A stretch of 64,000 bases of DNA from Amaurobius ferox (Eukaryota > Arthropoda > Arachnida > Araneae > Amaurobiidae), in NCBI GenBank assembly GCA_951213105.1, contig OX578153.1, forward strand, positions 54,436,020-54,500,019. Reading direction: 5' to 3'. The notes below the pieces were generated by a model. That model was not told the origin of the DNA. It saw nothing but the letters and a program-made list of their open reading frames with translations, and did not search any database. Both the position numbers and the translations under genes were made by a program. Shown in pieces: positions 34,512-46,009 of this stretch; positions within the stretch are counted from its first letter, which is position 1; every line of letters begins with the position of its first letter.

Positions 34512-34539
34512 GTTTGAAAGTCCAATGAAAGAAATATAC

Positions 34540-35863
34540 AAAGTAGGATCAAAAAGTAAAAAGTTCGGAGACTGTGCTGATATCTCCAACACTGATTGGA
34601 GGAGAGGGGAACTATTTTACCGTGGCATAGAAGCACATATGACGAGAGATGTGAAAAGGAAGTAGCAGGTCCGCAGTGCAGGGTTTTTACAGACAATGCG
34701 CGTCAGTGAACTCTAGTCGTTCGCGTTCGTCGAAACGGAAATGGCGTTTGAAGAACAACGTGCGAATATCAAATTCAGCCAGCGTTTGGAGAAATCGCCG
34801 CTGACAGAAACATTGCACGTGTTGCAGCAGGTATATGGTGAGAGAGCAATGTGTCGTGCGAAGGTGTTTTCATGGCACTCCCGATTCACGGCCGGCAGTG
34901 AATCCCTAGAAAACAATCCGCAGAATGGGCGGTCGTCAACATCAATTACGGAGGACAACATTCGAAAGTTGGAGGGAATTGTGCTTGCCGACCGACGTCA
35001 AACCATCAACGTCATTGCTGAAAAAGCAGGAATTTCGTACGGGAGCTGCCAATCTATCCCGACTGACAAACTAAGCATACATCGTGTGGGTCAACACATT
35101 GCACCAAAAATGCTAACCGAAGATCAGTGTGATGAGCGCATGCGGATCTGCGGAGAACTGACTGGCGTTGCTGACAAAGATCCGACATTCCTTTCAAGAA
35201 TTATTACCGGTGATGAGACGCGGTGTTTCTTGTACGACCCACAAACGAAACGGCAGTCCTCAAAGTGGAAGTCACCATCGTCGCCGAAGTCAAAAAAGTT
35301 CCATTTGGACCGTTCAAAGGGGTAGGTAATGCTGGAGATGGTTTTTGACCAGAAGAGCTTGGGGCGTTACGAGTTCATACCGAAAGGGGCAACAGTGAAC
35401 AAGAAGAGAGAGGTACACACAGATCCTAGCTCGTCTCCGTGATGCTATACTCCGGAAACTCCCAGAATTCTGGAAAAGCAAAGACTGGGTGCTGCAACAT
35501 GACAATTCCCCCGCTCATCGATCTTTCATTCTGCAGTCCGCTCTGGCCAAACATGGAACGTCAACCCTTCCACACATCTCTACTCACCCGATCTCGCCCC
35601 ATGCGATTTTTACCTGTTCCCCCGTCTCAAAAACGAACTCAAAGGACGGCGTTTCAAGAGTGCAGGTTGATGAAGCTGCGACGACCGCTGAAGACCATCT
35701 GCCGCACTGAAGACCATCTCGTCCACAGGCTTCCAGGAAGGTTTTCAGCAACTGTACTCGCACTGGCAGAAATACATAGCTGCAGAGGGGGAGTACTTTA
35801 AAGGTGGTTGTGTGTAACACTTGACATCAATAGATCATATCCGTCAAGTAAGCCAGTCTCCGA

Positions 35864-35866
<3 letters not shown>
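34540..35866 (+). mobile_element. Mariner element with recognisable inverted ends
   Basis: Left TTCGGAGACTG (34564-34574) and right CAGTCTCCGAA (35854-35864) are exact inverted copies. The right end passes straight into a TA run at about 35867-35902 and appears clipped there, because the left repeat seems to extend outward (GATCAAAAAGTAAAAAG). Total length near 1.3 kb is typical for mariner, which targets TA. Confidence 0.8.
34741..35815 (+). pseudogene. Mariner transposase, frameshifted
   Basis: The first frame (34741-35325, 194 aa) has the N-terminal HTH region (QRANIKFSQRLEKSPLTETL, VFSWHSRFTAGSESLENNPQ), the linker and the first catalytic block IITGDET, with Asp at codon 158 (35212). The frame is then lost; VLQHDNSPAH supplies the second Asp at 35501. 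PDLAPCDFYLFPRL supplies the third Asp at 35605, 104 nt further on, one base short of the 35-codon step of the DD34D family. The C-terminal end (HWQKYIAAEGEYFKGG) reaches a TAA near 35817. The element is dead through several frameshifts and stops. Confidence 0.85.

Positions 35867-35902
<36 letters not shown>
35867..35902. repeat. TA microsatellite between mariner and Tc1-2
   Basis: About 18 TA units. The TA run at 34439-34508 lies on the other side of the mariner, suggesting insertion into one TA tract. Confidence 0.9.
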
Positions 35903-35909
<7 letters not shown>

Positions 35910-36064
35910 ATGTGTATGTTGGACAAAATAATATGGACACCTGTGTAATAACAATACTCGAGCGAAACCAGTCGTAGTCTAGTGTTGAAGCGTGCCACCT
36001 AGAGAACGAGTTCGTACATATATCAGTCTGTGAGTAGCAGTGATAGCGGTCGGATACAAAAAAA

Positions 36065-37040
36065 TCTGATGTGGGCAGCACATGACTTTCCTTATATACT
36101 GCAATGAATTTACTACTTTTACAGTTAAAAAATGTCATTCCTGTAGTAGATACTTATATTCTTTCCAAGATATTGAATTTTCTTCAATTCGTCGTCATTT
36201 TCATTGATTTAGCGTCATTTTTATCCATTTGGCGAGATTTTCGTTAATTTGGCAACATTTAAAAATGTATATATTCCGCTGTAATGCGGATATTTACATA
36301 TATATAATGTATATATGTAAATATTATGCTAAATTCGTCGCCAAAATCTCGCCAAGCGTTATGGTCGGAGAAATAAGTTATTCTTACAGCGGATAAATGA
36401 CGATTGGCGTTCAAATACAAAAGTATTACTCAAAGTATCTTTTCTCGTGAATGGAACGAGTTAGATTCACAAAAATGATGCCATCAAATTTATCGCATGA
36501 TATTACATATGAAAAGTGAACATGTTTCTTCAGAGTTAATATTTTTTTTAATTTTTGTAATTTTTTGATAAATTTATTTGAAAAATGTGCAGTATCTCGA
36601 GAACGGTTCATGCTACCATTCTAAAGTTTATGTCAATCGTTCTAAAGTTAATTCTAAAGTTTATGACAATCGTAAAAAATGTCTATTTGTCCAACTTTAT
36701 TAAAGGTTTTGATTTTTTGATTGATTTTTTCAAATTTTCACTTAAAAATTCAGGGGGGTTCTGTACATTCGATTGTGTTTTAAAACAATGGGCTTCCAGT
36801 ATTCACAGATTGTGATTTTTCTACCAAATTTCATTCAAATCGCTCGATTCGTTCGTGAGATATCGTCTCCACAGACTCACTGACACACACACACATACTT
36901 TCACACAGAGACACCACTTCAAAAATGTTCGATTCGTGGTAAGGGATGCTTGAAACGTGCTCTCCCGTCGAAAACTCGAATTCGAATTTTCGACCCCGTT
37001 ACAATACTTTCCTTATACATTATGCATATAAGGAAAGTAA
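36065..37040 (-). mobile_element. Family A Helentron-like element, copy A8
   Basis: Begins TCTGATGTGGGCAGCACATG and ends with a hairpin plus GGAAAGTAA. The flanks are ...ATACAAAAAAA and TATATTGCGG, so it sits between A and T inside Tc1-2. A ~60-bp AT-rich palindromic tract at 36267-36330 replaces part of the usual TCGCCAAGTTGGCGA block. Confidence 0.8.
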
Positions 37041-37897
37041 TATATTGCGGCGTTAAAACTTCGCTATGACCTGTTAGATTTCAAAAGAGGAATGATTGTT
37101 GAGACCCGTCTTACCGGAGCCTCAGTAATGAAAACGGCCACCCTGTTGGTGTCGGGAGAAGTACCGTGTTGACTATAATGTCAGCCTATATCAAACAGGG
37201 AATACATCATCTGCCAACCACAACAGTGGCTGACGTCGAAGCTGATTGATAGAGACAGAAAGGCTTTGAAGAGCGGATTGTGGCCAGAAAGCAAAGACAA
37301 CAGCATCCCAGATAACATCTGAAATAAACACCCATCTAGAGGAAACTGTGTCATCAAAACCACCCGGCGTGAACTGCATACGGCAAAGATTCATGGTAGA
37401 GCGGCGATTCCAAAACCATTGGTTATACAGTGCAATGCCTTGAAACGACGAAAATGGTGTCGCGAGCATAAAAATTGGCCACAACAATGGGAGAATGTCA
37501 TCTAGTTAGACGAATCATCGTTCACATTATTCCGAACTAACGGACGTGTTTACGTTTGGATAACGCCAGGTGAAGCCTATCATGTTGACTGTCTCCTTCC
37601 TACTGTTCAGCATGGAGGGGGATCAGTGATGCTGTAGGGCGCGATGTATCACTGTGATCTCGGCCCACTTGTTGTCCTGTATAGGTGGGTTACAGCACAG
37701 GATAATGTCAGTGTTCTAGCAGACCATCTTCATCCAATGGTGCAAACTTTGTTCCCTGATGAGCGGCATGTGTACCAAGACGATAATGCTCTCATTCACA
37801 CTGCTGGAATTGTCCGATACTGGTTTAATGAACAGGATGCTGAAGTACAATACCTCGTGTGCCCAGTCCCCTGATCTTAATATTATTGAACCTTTGT
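37041..37897 (+). pseudogene. Tc1-2 transposase pseudogene
   Basis: Reads LRYDLLDFKRGMIVETRLTG and SVMKTATLLGVGRST (HTH), then after frameshifts KPLVIQCNALKRRKWCREHK. LDESSFTLFRTNGRVYVW gives the first Asp at 37509 after an in-frame TAG. YQDDNALIHTAG gives the second Asp at 37782 and QSPDLNIIEPL the Glu at 37888. The last two lie 106 nt apart, one base more than the 35-codon step of the DD34E family, so there is a frameshift between them. The frame is cut right after IIEPL by the E1 terminal repeat. Confidence 0.8.
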
Positions 37898-38000
37898 TGA
37901 GACGGGGTGTCCAAATTAATACTTACTACGGCTCCGCCTCCTTTCCGCCCACATTGGGTAGGACCGGAGGTGGAGCCAATGTGACGTAACACATATACGT
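37898..38000 (+). repeat. E1 left terminal repeat with hairpin
   Basis: After the terminal 20 bp, GGCTCCGCCTCC and GGAGGTGGAGCC form a near-perfect stem. The reverse complement of the right end of E2 keeps GGAGGCGGATCAATGGGACG at the matching place. Confidence 0.65.
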
Positions 38001-38002
38001 AG

Positions 38003-38403
38003 AGCTCGTCTACTACAGGCTGACTTACCAAGCATATTGAAGCCCATAGGGTGCCATACTACAGTTACAGAAATTATAAAATAAATGTTAAAAATAAATG
38101 CTTTATATAAAGAAAGAAGTTTCAATTAGAATATTGTGGAACTTAGCTCGTACAAGTATGCTCCAGTACCGGGTATCCAATTATTTATTAGCCATTGTTT
38201 TCTTCTTTCTTCGTTTCTAGGAAAGCGAAATAGTCTAAAACCCTTTCTAGAATGATTAGAGCAGTTCGGTACAGAATAAGCACCCATAATTATTTCAATT
38301 ATACTTCCTAAAGTATAAATACGAATAGAGCTAATGGATTGCGCATCCAGCTATGGTGGGCTTCAACTTGCCTGATGAGTCAGCTCGTATATAGAAGGGC
38401 CTT
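38003..38403. mobile_element. 400-bp segment flanked by 12-bp direct repeats
   Basis: ACATATACGTAG occurs at 37991-38002 and 38404-38415. In E2 the corresponding sequence is contiguous, so this looks like an insertion private to E1 with a 12-bp duplication. No terminal repeat or tail was recognised. Confidence 0.45.
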
Positions 38404-39104
38404 ACATATACGTAGCGAGACATGTCAATAAAGTAGGAAAGATTTCCCCTATTAAGCTGGATATAAATTTTTAAACAATTTAAATTTTTTTATGTGTTTC
38501 AGAAAGAGGATTTTCATTAATTTGCCATTTATGTTCTAAAACACGAAGATTTAATTTATTTTGTCTTCATCGTTTTACGGATGGATATCTTTTTCTACTT
38601 ACATATGTATAATTATCGAAACTTATTCAAACTACGATTCGTATTTGAGCGCATAATGTAATTTTTGAAATGTTTCAGCGAGATGGGTATTTTTCTTTGG
38701 ATTAGGTGGATTTTAAAACATCTGATTCATTGTAAATTTATCTTGCTCGCATTTTTAAAATCAATTTAATCATCAGTATTATTTTGTGTTGAATTCGGGT
38801 TCCTCTTACTTTCAAGTTTTCTATAACATATTTAATGTTTACAAACGTGAATATCAAATATTTTTATTCTATTTTTTCTTGCCTCAATTACAAACGATAA
38901 TTAGTAAATAGTATTGCATGATTCATGTATGTGGCTACAATATTTCACAACTACCTAATATTTCACCCACTGCATTTTATAAACAATAGCACCCACTCTA
39001 AAATATTTAGCATAATATACCATAAAAGCATTGATAAATATACCACTTAAAGCATTGATAATCTAAATTACTTCATAGGAATGCTGTTGTGAGTCTAAGA
39101 TTTC

Positions 39105-39528
39105 ATTTAAACTCTTATGTCAGCTTTATATGTTCATGGATGCAGTTATCTTATAGGCAATGAGATCAGGGTGCAAAAAAAAAATGGTATCGCATCGCAA
39201 AGTGCGATAGAAAATTTGTGTTTTGCAATGTAAAAATAAATTTGAATCGCATTTTGAGACTTTATTTTACAAATCACAACAAATGATTCGTAACGGTAAA
39301 AAAAAAACTTTCAGCATGCGTGCATAGCTCCTGTAATATTCATGGTATTTTTTCTTTTATATTTCAAACTCGGCATTTCGATATGTTTATAGGTACATCT
39401 TTTAAGAACTAGTGAAATAGTAGTTGTGAACTGCAAGTCAAAATATCGAAACTGCTATAGAAATGAAATTTTGATTAGCAGTTTGCTAATGAAAAATATT
39501 CCCTTATTTTACATCCTTCTTCCTCTTT
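39105..39528. other. E1 interior without an E2 match
   Basis: AT-rich, no frame or repeat recognised. Confidence 0.4.
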
Positions 39529-39797
39529 AACCCAGACCGTCCGACCTACCTATAAAGTATTTAATTGGACGGCCGGAGAGTGCCACCCAATTTAGACTGA
39601 AACCCAGTGGGAACGGCATCCACAAGGAATGTGCCCTCCTTCCTCTACCACCAACCTCTCGGATGGACTTATGGACCCACATGTTTAACATGATCGTACT
39701 CCGCATGAACTCGGAAGCAATTTTGGCAGTGCCGGGAATCAAACCCAGGCAGTCCGAGTGCAATTCCCACGAGCTAACCACTGGTCTGTCACGCCCC
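39529..39797 (-). mobile_element. tRNA-derived SINE, copy S1
   Basis: The minus-strand head contains a B box-like GGTTTGATTCC and the tail ends in GTAGGTCGGACGGTCTGGGT. The body matches S2. Absent from E2 as far as can be seen. Confidence 0.8.
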
Positions 39798-40683
39798 TAT
39801 TTTGCACACTGAAAGAGAGCCTGATTCAAACTTTAGGAATATTTTTATTGGCAAAGGTCTCTCAAGAGTTTAATTTTCAATAAATTAGAAGCCGGCTGCA
39901 TGGTAGCACTTAATATATCAGTCCCCACAGAAATTCCCATTATTGTGGCATATAGAAAAAGAAAGTTTTCTTGCTGACATTCCAGGTATTAATTATTCCA
40001 TATTGATAACATGTTTCTTTAAAATAAAATATAAATATCCCGTACTTCATATTACGTTAAACAAATGAGTACTTAGAATGTTAACCATATTGTACACAAA
40101 TATTTGTTCAGAAATAATTTTAAAATTGTGCTTTGTGTACAGGGATAACTAAAGTGTGTAAATCGATTAAAGTAAGAAAGTCAATTTTTTTTTAAACTAC
40201 ACTAAAAATTTACATGCACAATGATTTTTAAAAAAAATCATGTACATCCTGAGATTATTATTTAAAACCATCATATCAATTTATACCAAATCTTTTTCAG
40301 ACATAGATAGAGATGTGTATCGGTAAATTTTCCCTTTTTATTTCATTTTAATAGTTTTGAAAATCAATTCTTTTTACACTGCTTTTTAGAAAGCAAGTAA
40401 CTTTACAAGTCTTTGATTATTTAGTTTTTTAATTTTGAGGAGGATGATTCAGCCATGATAACAGATTAGTCATGTAAAAATAATTTGCGGAGACTGAAAA
40501 ACGGAGTCCAAAATTTGCAAATATGAAGTTCCATTTAAGACTTAAAGTGGTGTCGTATTATCAGCTGTCGAAATGAGATAAGAAATAAAAAAATTAATTA
40601 AAAACAAAATATTGGGCAATAAATATATTTTTTTCCAAAAGCATTAGACAGAATGGTCACTGTACAGTACGTGTGTTGTTGAG
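39798..40683. other. Unannotated E1 interior
   Basis: AT-rich; no feature recognised. Confidence 0.4.
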
Positions 40684-40957
40684 ACCCAGACCGTCCGACC
40701 TACCAGAAAGGTGTAAGGTAACTGTTTGGACGGCCGGGAAGTGCCACCCTATTTGGACCGGAACCCAGTGGGGGAGGCATCCACAGGGACCGTACCCTCC
40801 TTTCCCTACCACCAACCTCTCGGAAGGACTTACGGACCCACATGTTTAACGTGATCGTACTCCGCGTGAACACGGCGGCAGTTTTGGCAGTGGCTGGAAT
40901 CGAACCCGGGCCTACCGAGTGCAACTCCAGCGCGCTAACCAATGGGCTACCGCGCCC
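40684..40957 (-). mobile_element. tRNA-derived SINE, copy S2, best preserved
   Basis: On the minus strand the pol III A box TAGCCCATTGG (40949-40939) and the perfect B box GGTTCGATTCC (40906-40896) lie 32 bp apart, as in a tRNA. The body follows, then the tail GGTAGGTCGGACGGTCTGGG. ACAGTACGTGTGT occurs at 40664-40676 and 40994-41006, a likely 13-bp target duplication. Known biology: such SINEs are moved by the enzyme of a partner LINE that recognises the shared tail. Confidence 0.9.
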
Positions 40958-41221
40958 ATTGGTTAGTACAGTACGTACAGTACTTGTACACGTACAGTAC
41001 GTGTGTGAAAAACATTTAAATTAATTTATATATTATAAAGTAAACTTCGATAAATAGAAATCTGCATACAAAAGCACTTAGTCTATTACAATAAATATAC
41101 CTTAGTACAGCTGAATGGACCTGAACATAGCCGCTGTCAGATATTTGGGGCATATACAGCAAATGTGCGCCCCTCCTTATTTTACAAGTTATTGATCTAT
41201 TTTTACAAACGGTTTAGGCAA

Positions 41222-41486
41222 AATGGGGTCCGGTTTGTGGAACAGTCCGGTGTTAGTGCACGGGTATTGCACTCGGATCACCCAAGTTTGATTCCCAGCT
41301 CTGCCCAAACTGTCTATGTGTTCATGCGGAGTATGGGAACGTAAAATATGTGGGATTGCAAGTTCTTCCAAAAGTTACAGTCCCTGTGGATGCTGCCCCC
41401 ACTGTTTCTCGTCCAAATTGGATGGCACTTCCCCGCCATTTAAACAAATACCTTACACCTTCGAGTAGGTCAGATGGTATGGGTAA
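41222..41486 (+). mobile_element. tRNA-derived SINE, copy S3 (shared with E2)
   Basis: Head with TTTGATTCCCAGCTCTGCCC, tail with ACACCTTCGAGTAGGTCAGA. The matching copy in E2 is S4 with the same flanks, so this insertion predates the E1/E2 split. Confidence 0.85.
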
Positions 41487-42682
41487 AAAAAAATGAAACC
41501 TCCCGAGCCCCTATGCAAAGTATTCTTATGCCTTACCTATCAGTGCCTCTGTACTAGGCTGCGATTTGAGAGGTATGCAATACTGTTTTAAGTAATGTTT
41601 CGGTAATAACTAAATTACAATTAAAATAAATTAATGACATTAACAAATTTATTGAAGTGAAACCCTGGTTTTGTAATACAAACATTATATGCCGGAAAAT
41701 AAAATACAAGGAAAACTTCATTTTAATTGGAATATAAAAATCAAGGAAAATATATAAGAAAATAAATAGATCACTTATCAAGCTATACTTTTTCATTTGA
41801 TAAAAATTTAATCAAGAACAATTCCAAATATACATTCGTATATTACATTCAAGATTGATTTGGTTTCCATAAGAATTATTTGCCTTGACCTTAATACATA
41901 GACTTGTAAATTGACTTTATTATAAACAGCTATGCTACTTCTAATTTATACAAAGAAATTGAAGCAAATAATAAATAAATATCAAAGAATGTAAGGTGAA
42001 ATTGAATAAATTAAAACATCAGGATATTTGAGATGAGTGTCTCATATTTTTTTTTTAAATATCAATTCCATATGTCGAGTTTTTAACTCTGAAAAATATC
42101 GAAACAACCCTATAATATCTAAACATCTATAATTTAGCAATTTTCCATGTCAAATTTCCTATTAACTATTTAGAAAACAGCCACTTCCTTATAGCTTAGA
42201 CATGTCTATCAAAGACTTGCTGTAGCTCGAGTATAAATCGTGTGCATATTTTCTTTTAGTTCCATTTCCAACGGAATATCTTCCGATGTGGGTAGGCAGA
42301 GAGAGATTCGTCTCTCCTGATAATCCCGCTTGATGCTTAGCTGTACTAGACAAAGTAAAAATGTTTATTTACACAGAGAATGTTCTATCTATTTAGTTTG
42401 GATAATATATAATTAAAACAAAAGTAACTTGATCTCAAATTATTTGGATAGACGCTATCTCCCTTGTCAGCCATAAAACCTAAATAATTAAAATATTTCT
42501 ACAAAATTAATTCATTATAAAAACTTCAAACAAAATTGCAACATGTTGCATATATAAACGTACAAGGTTACTGAATTTATTTTTAAATGAAATGATAAAA
42601 TCAGTGGTGTACAGTGGTATTTTGCTTTAGGCAAGCACGACATTTAATTCTGGTATATAAAAACAATAGAAAAAATATATTA

Positions 42683-43938
42683 CAGCTAACCCCCCTATAT
42701 CGTGGTACTTTCATAATGCGTATTCTATATAATGTGGAGCAAAAATTGTGTCAGCCCTGCCATAAGGCGATACTCATAAAACGCGGTAGTCTTATAAAGC
42801 GGTTTCTCTATAATACCACTCAGTTTAAGCAGTGTCCCTATAGCTTGATTTTCTCTATTACACTTTTACTGTTTGAAATTAATGGGGAATTCCCCTACTT
42901 TTTCATCCACGTACATCACCATATTTCAATTTCAGTTATCAGGGAAATCCTCTGAAAAAAAAAATTAATACATTCACCTCAAATACATTGGTAGACGAAA
43001 ATATGGGAAAAGAATGGGTTTCAAATTTCAATTTAAGTGATGTGAAAAGGGGACTGGGTTTAGATAAACAATTAGAAAATTACATTATTCAAAATGATCC
43101 TTCATCAGTGCAAAGTTTGAAAGATAATTACAAAATTGCTTAGCTCCTTTCAGAGAGATTTCGGTAGAGCAACAAATTAAAACTAAATTTGAAAACGAAA
43201 TTGAAGATATGCAAAGTGAAGGAGACATTAAAAAATTAGGTCACTAACTAAAATTTAACAGATGATGAATATTAATAGGATTTTTGTTGTAAAAAAGTTA
43301 TTAAATTTATATTTCACATTTTTTTTTAATTTTCTTATAAAGTCTTAAATAATTCGAAATATGTAAACGTGTATTTATTGCCTTTTGTATCTATAAATTT
43401 ATATTTCATAACCATATTCATCATAGCATGGTACTCTAAAAATACAGTTTTATATAACGTAGTATGAATCAGTCTGATTTATATGTTCTGAGTTCCTCTT
43501 AATGCATTTTTCGTATAACACGGTACAAATTGTTCTGTGTTGTACTAATTCTGAGTTTCTTATAACGCGGTATGCTGTTTCTATATAACATGTTACGAAT
43601 TAATCTGATGTGCACTAATCTGAGTTTCATAATATAACGCGGTATGAATTAACACTAGAACGACAGAAGCGGTCATTTTGACCGCATAACTACTTTGAGA
43701 AACGATTCCTCCAAAACGACTAATCCCAGCCCATTGAAATTTTATGACTTTTCTTATCTTCTTTGCAAAAAATGTGTCGAAGAAACGTCCTAAATACTGT
43801 AACTATTATGTTTTGGCTTTGAATTAAAGGTATGTTGTATTTATTCTATGGCGGTCAAATTGACCGCTGCCCGTCGTTCTAGGTAGTTCAAAATATCAGT
43901 GATTCTAGTGTCAAATCGCATTATGGGAGAGTTGACTG
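42683..43938 (+). mobile_element. Tigger/pogo-like element in E1
   Basis: CAGCTAACCCCCCTATATCG at the left and the inverse of GCATTATGGGAGAGTTGACTG at the right form terminal repeats CAG...CTG flanked by TA on each side. The interior holds repeated TATAACGCGGTATGAATTAA phrases, which I associate with Tigger/pogo relatives. A decayed frame near 42995-43250 reads WVSNFNLSDVKRGLGLDKQL. It contains the TTAA MITE at 43652. Confidence 0.6.
43652..43910 (+). mobile_element. piggyBac-like MITE at a TTAA site
   Basis: 259 bp, starting CACTAGAACGACAGAAGCGG and ending GTGATTCTAGTG. TTAA lies at 43648-43651 on the left and TCAA (one mutation) on the right. Inner GCGGTCATTTTGACCGC and GCGGTCAAATTGACCGC are palindromic. 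E2 has the empty site with a single TTAA. Confidence 0.85.
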
Positions 43939-45400
43939 TACTGTTAAACCTATTTATACATAAATTCCAATCTTCTACTTATTTTGCAAACGCATTATTG
44001 ACCTTTTTTTGGAAATTAAGCGTTCTTATTTCTCATATTTGAAGAAAACTTTTTAAAATACAACAAAAATTTGTATCTTTGCTATTATTAATTAAGATTC
44101 ATTTGAGTTTTGTGACCAATGATCTATCATCAATCTCCTTTTCACAAATTCTGCTGAAATACTATAGTAAAAAAAAATTATTTTTTTTTTAAACTGATTG
44201 CTTTGCATCGCTTCTATGGACTGCATACCATTGGACAAAATCTAACTAAAACTGATAATATTTGGGAAACATTTGAAGAGTTTCTATGATTAGGACAGGG
44301 GACCACCAGTCATGACCAGAGAGTTCAAAAACCTTTTCATAACCACTGCCATTTGAAAACTTGTTTCGGTCACAGTGCAGTTATAACCAGAATGACCAAG
44401 GAATTTCTCAATCGATGTTATGTGATTACATGATACACAGAACACGTGTTTTGCTTGAAATGTTGTCTAGAACCGTGCAGAATAACCATGCTATTTTTTC
44501 TCTGGTGAATGACCTGTTAACTGATAAGCAATTGTTAACGGAGATGACCATTCAGATAACTTTTCAAACACACCCTTGTCATGTGCAAAAGTTATACAAT
44601 AAAATCAATGCGCAACTGATTGATTCTTTCAAAGCTGGATCATGTCTTGTTTTACATAAATTATAACAGAAACTGAATATCGCAACAAAATTACTTACTT
44701 CTACAAAAGACAGCTTGATGAATGAAAGGTTGTCCAAAAGTACATACAAAATTAGTTAAAATATATTTCTACATGTGTGTATTATGCTTGCATTCTGTAA
44801 TTATTTATCACCAGGCAAGGGTTGGTTTGTGCAAAAAGATGCTTGTATGAATTGTTATAAAGATTGAGAAGTAATTGAACAGTTACATATGCAATATAAT
44901 TTTTACATATAGATATCTTTACAAATTCTTGGCCAGAAAATCACTGGAAAGCTTGCTGATATTTTATAAACAGCACAAACTTCATGTGTTCATCTAGCCT
45001 TTCCGACATTTAACAAAATATGCAGTCTTTTAGCATGTACTTTTATACACGGTCCCTGGACGAGTCGGATGGTCTGGGTTTTCGACACGATTGATAAGAA
45101 TTTGATATTTTTGTAAATAATACTTGATTTTGATATAGAACAATCTTGAAATGGTGTAAGATCATTGTTAAAAGGAAATCTGCGTTGTTATACATATTAA
45201 AATATAACACTTACTTGATTGATACTTCCAGATTGATAACTTGATTGATACTTCTTGATTGATATTATATCCAGCATAATAACCATAATAGCAATATACG
45301 TAAAGAAAGAAAATAGGATGTACGGGAAGCGAAGTGATGTTTGGGTTCTACGTCACAATTGCTCGTCCCCGTGACCACCCATACTCAATTTGAACATCCC

Positions 45401-46009
45401 GTATCAATATATGCGTCTAAGAAAGATACTATCTAGATTTGGCGAATGAAATGAAATTTAAATCAATTTAATAGCTCGAGTGAAATCAAATAATTTTTCA
45501 CAGTAATCCTTACCTCTGAAAGCACCAAAATAATATTGTTAAAAGTCATGATTGGCCAGAAATACTTCTATTTCCCAAATTTCTTTTAAAGCAAATTATT
45601 GCATTAAAATAAATTAAATAAACAGGCGCAAAAGGCATGAAAAGTACCCTGACTCTTGTGTTGTATATGGACTTGGAGTAGAATTAATTTATGTATTTGA
45701 CTGATATTATCCATTGGTTTTGTTGTATAAGCACAGGCGATGCAGAAATACATTATAGTGACGGATAATATACGGATCGTCAGACAAATTCGTACAAAGT
45801 AATTTTTCTCGGTAACGACTTTCTAGAGGCGACTTTGTGGTGTGAGGTATAATTTTATAGTGAAAATTTGACAATGTCAACATAAAACACTGGCTAGGTT
45901 GACACTTTAACTTTGACGGAATTAATAATGGCGGACGGCCTCTACAAAGAGCATGGCGGTAGAAATCGTTGCTAGGGAAATGTGACGTCGGTGATGTCAT
46001 CTATGCATA
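45401..46009. other. Spacer between E1 and E2
   Basis: About 600 bp separate the two inner terminal repeats. A 97-aa minus frame at 45707-46000 has no recognised domain. Two CpG-containing patches (ATAATGGCGGACGGCC, GTGACGTCGGTGATGTCATC) stand out from the AT-rich surroundings. Confidence 0.5.

Larger units (their letters stand above)
35917..37897 (+). mobile_element. Tc1-like element Tc1-2, interrupted and truncated
   Basis: A terminal repeat TGTTGGACAAAATAATATGG at 35917 is of the usual Tc1 type. The 5' region runs to about 36060, is split by family A copy A8, and resumes at 37041 with transposase sequence until the E1 end at 37898. The 3' terminal repeat was not found on the far side of E1. 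Confidence 0.65.
37898..45400 (+). mobile_element. E1: large TIR element of unknown family, left member of an inverted pair
   Basis: The left end (TTGAGACGGGGTGTCCAAAT) and the reverse complement of the right end (ATACGGGATGTTCAAATTGA) match over about 65 bp, down to a CAATGTGACGTA-like block. The same pair of ends occurs at 46010 and 63358 around E2. E1 aligns antiparallel with E2 over 38.4-39.1 kb (56.4-57.1) and 41.04-45.4 kb (46.0-51.15). No transposase is recognised; short frames shared with E2 (such as 44361-44666) differ mostly by amino-acid changes, so they are not under visible selection. It contains two private SINEs, a TTAA MITE and a 400-bp private segment. E1 could be a decayed autonomous DNA transposon or a non-autonomous derivative. 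Confidence 0.6.

Noticed and set aside
37985..38070. Possible Tc1 C-terminus after the E1 end
   Set aside because: One frame looked faintly Tc1-like, but the segment lies within the 400-bp block bounded by ACATATACGTAG repeats and no family motif is clear.
44361..44666. 101-aa frame shared by E1 and E2 (46799-47017 minus)
   Set aside because: Shared because the whole arms are paralogous; most differences change the amino acid, so there is no sign of selection.
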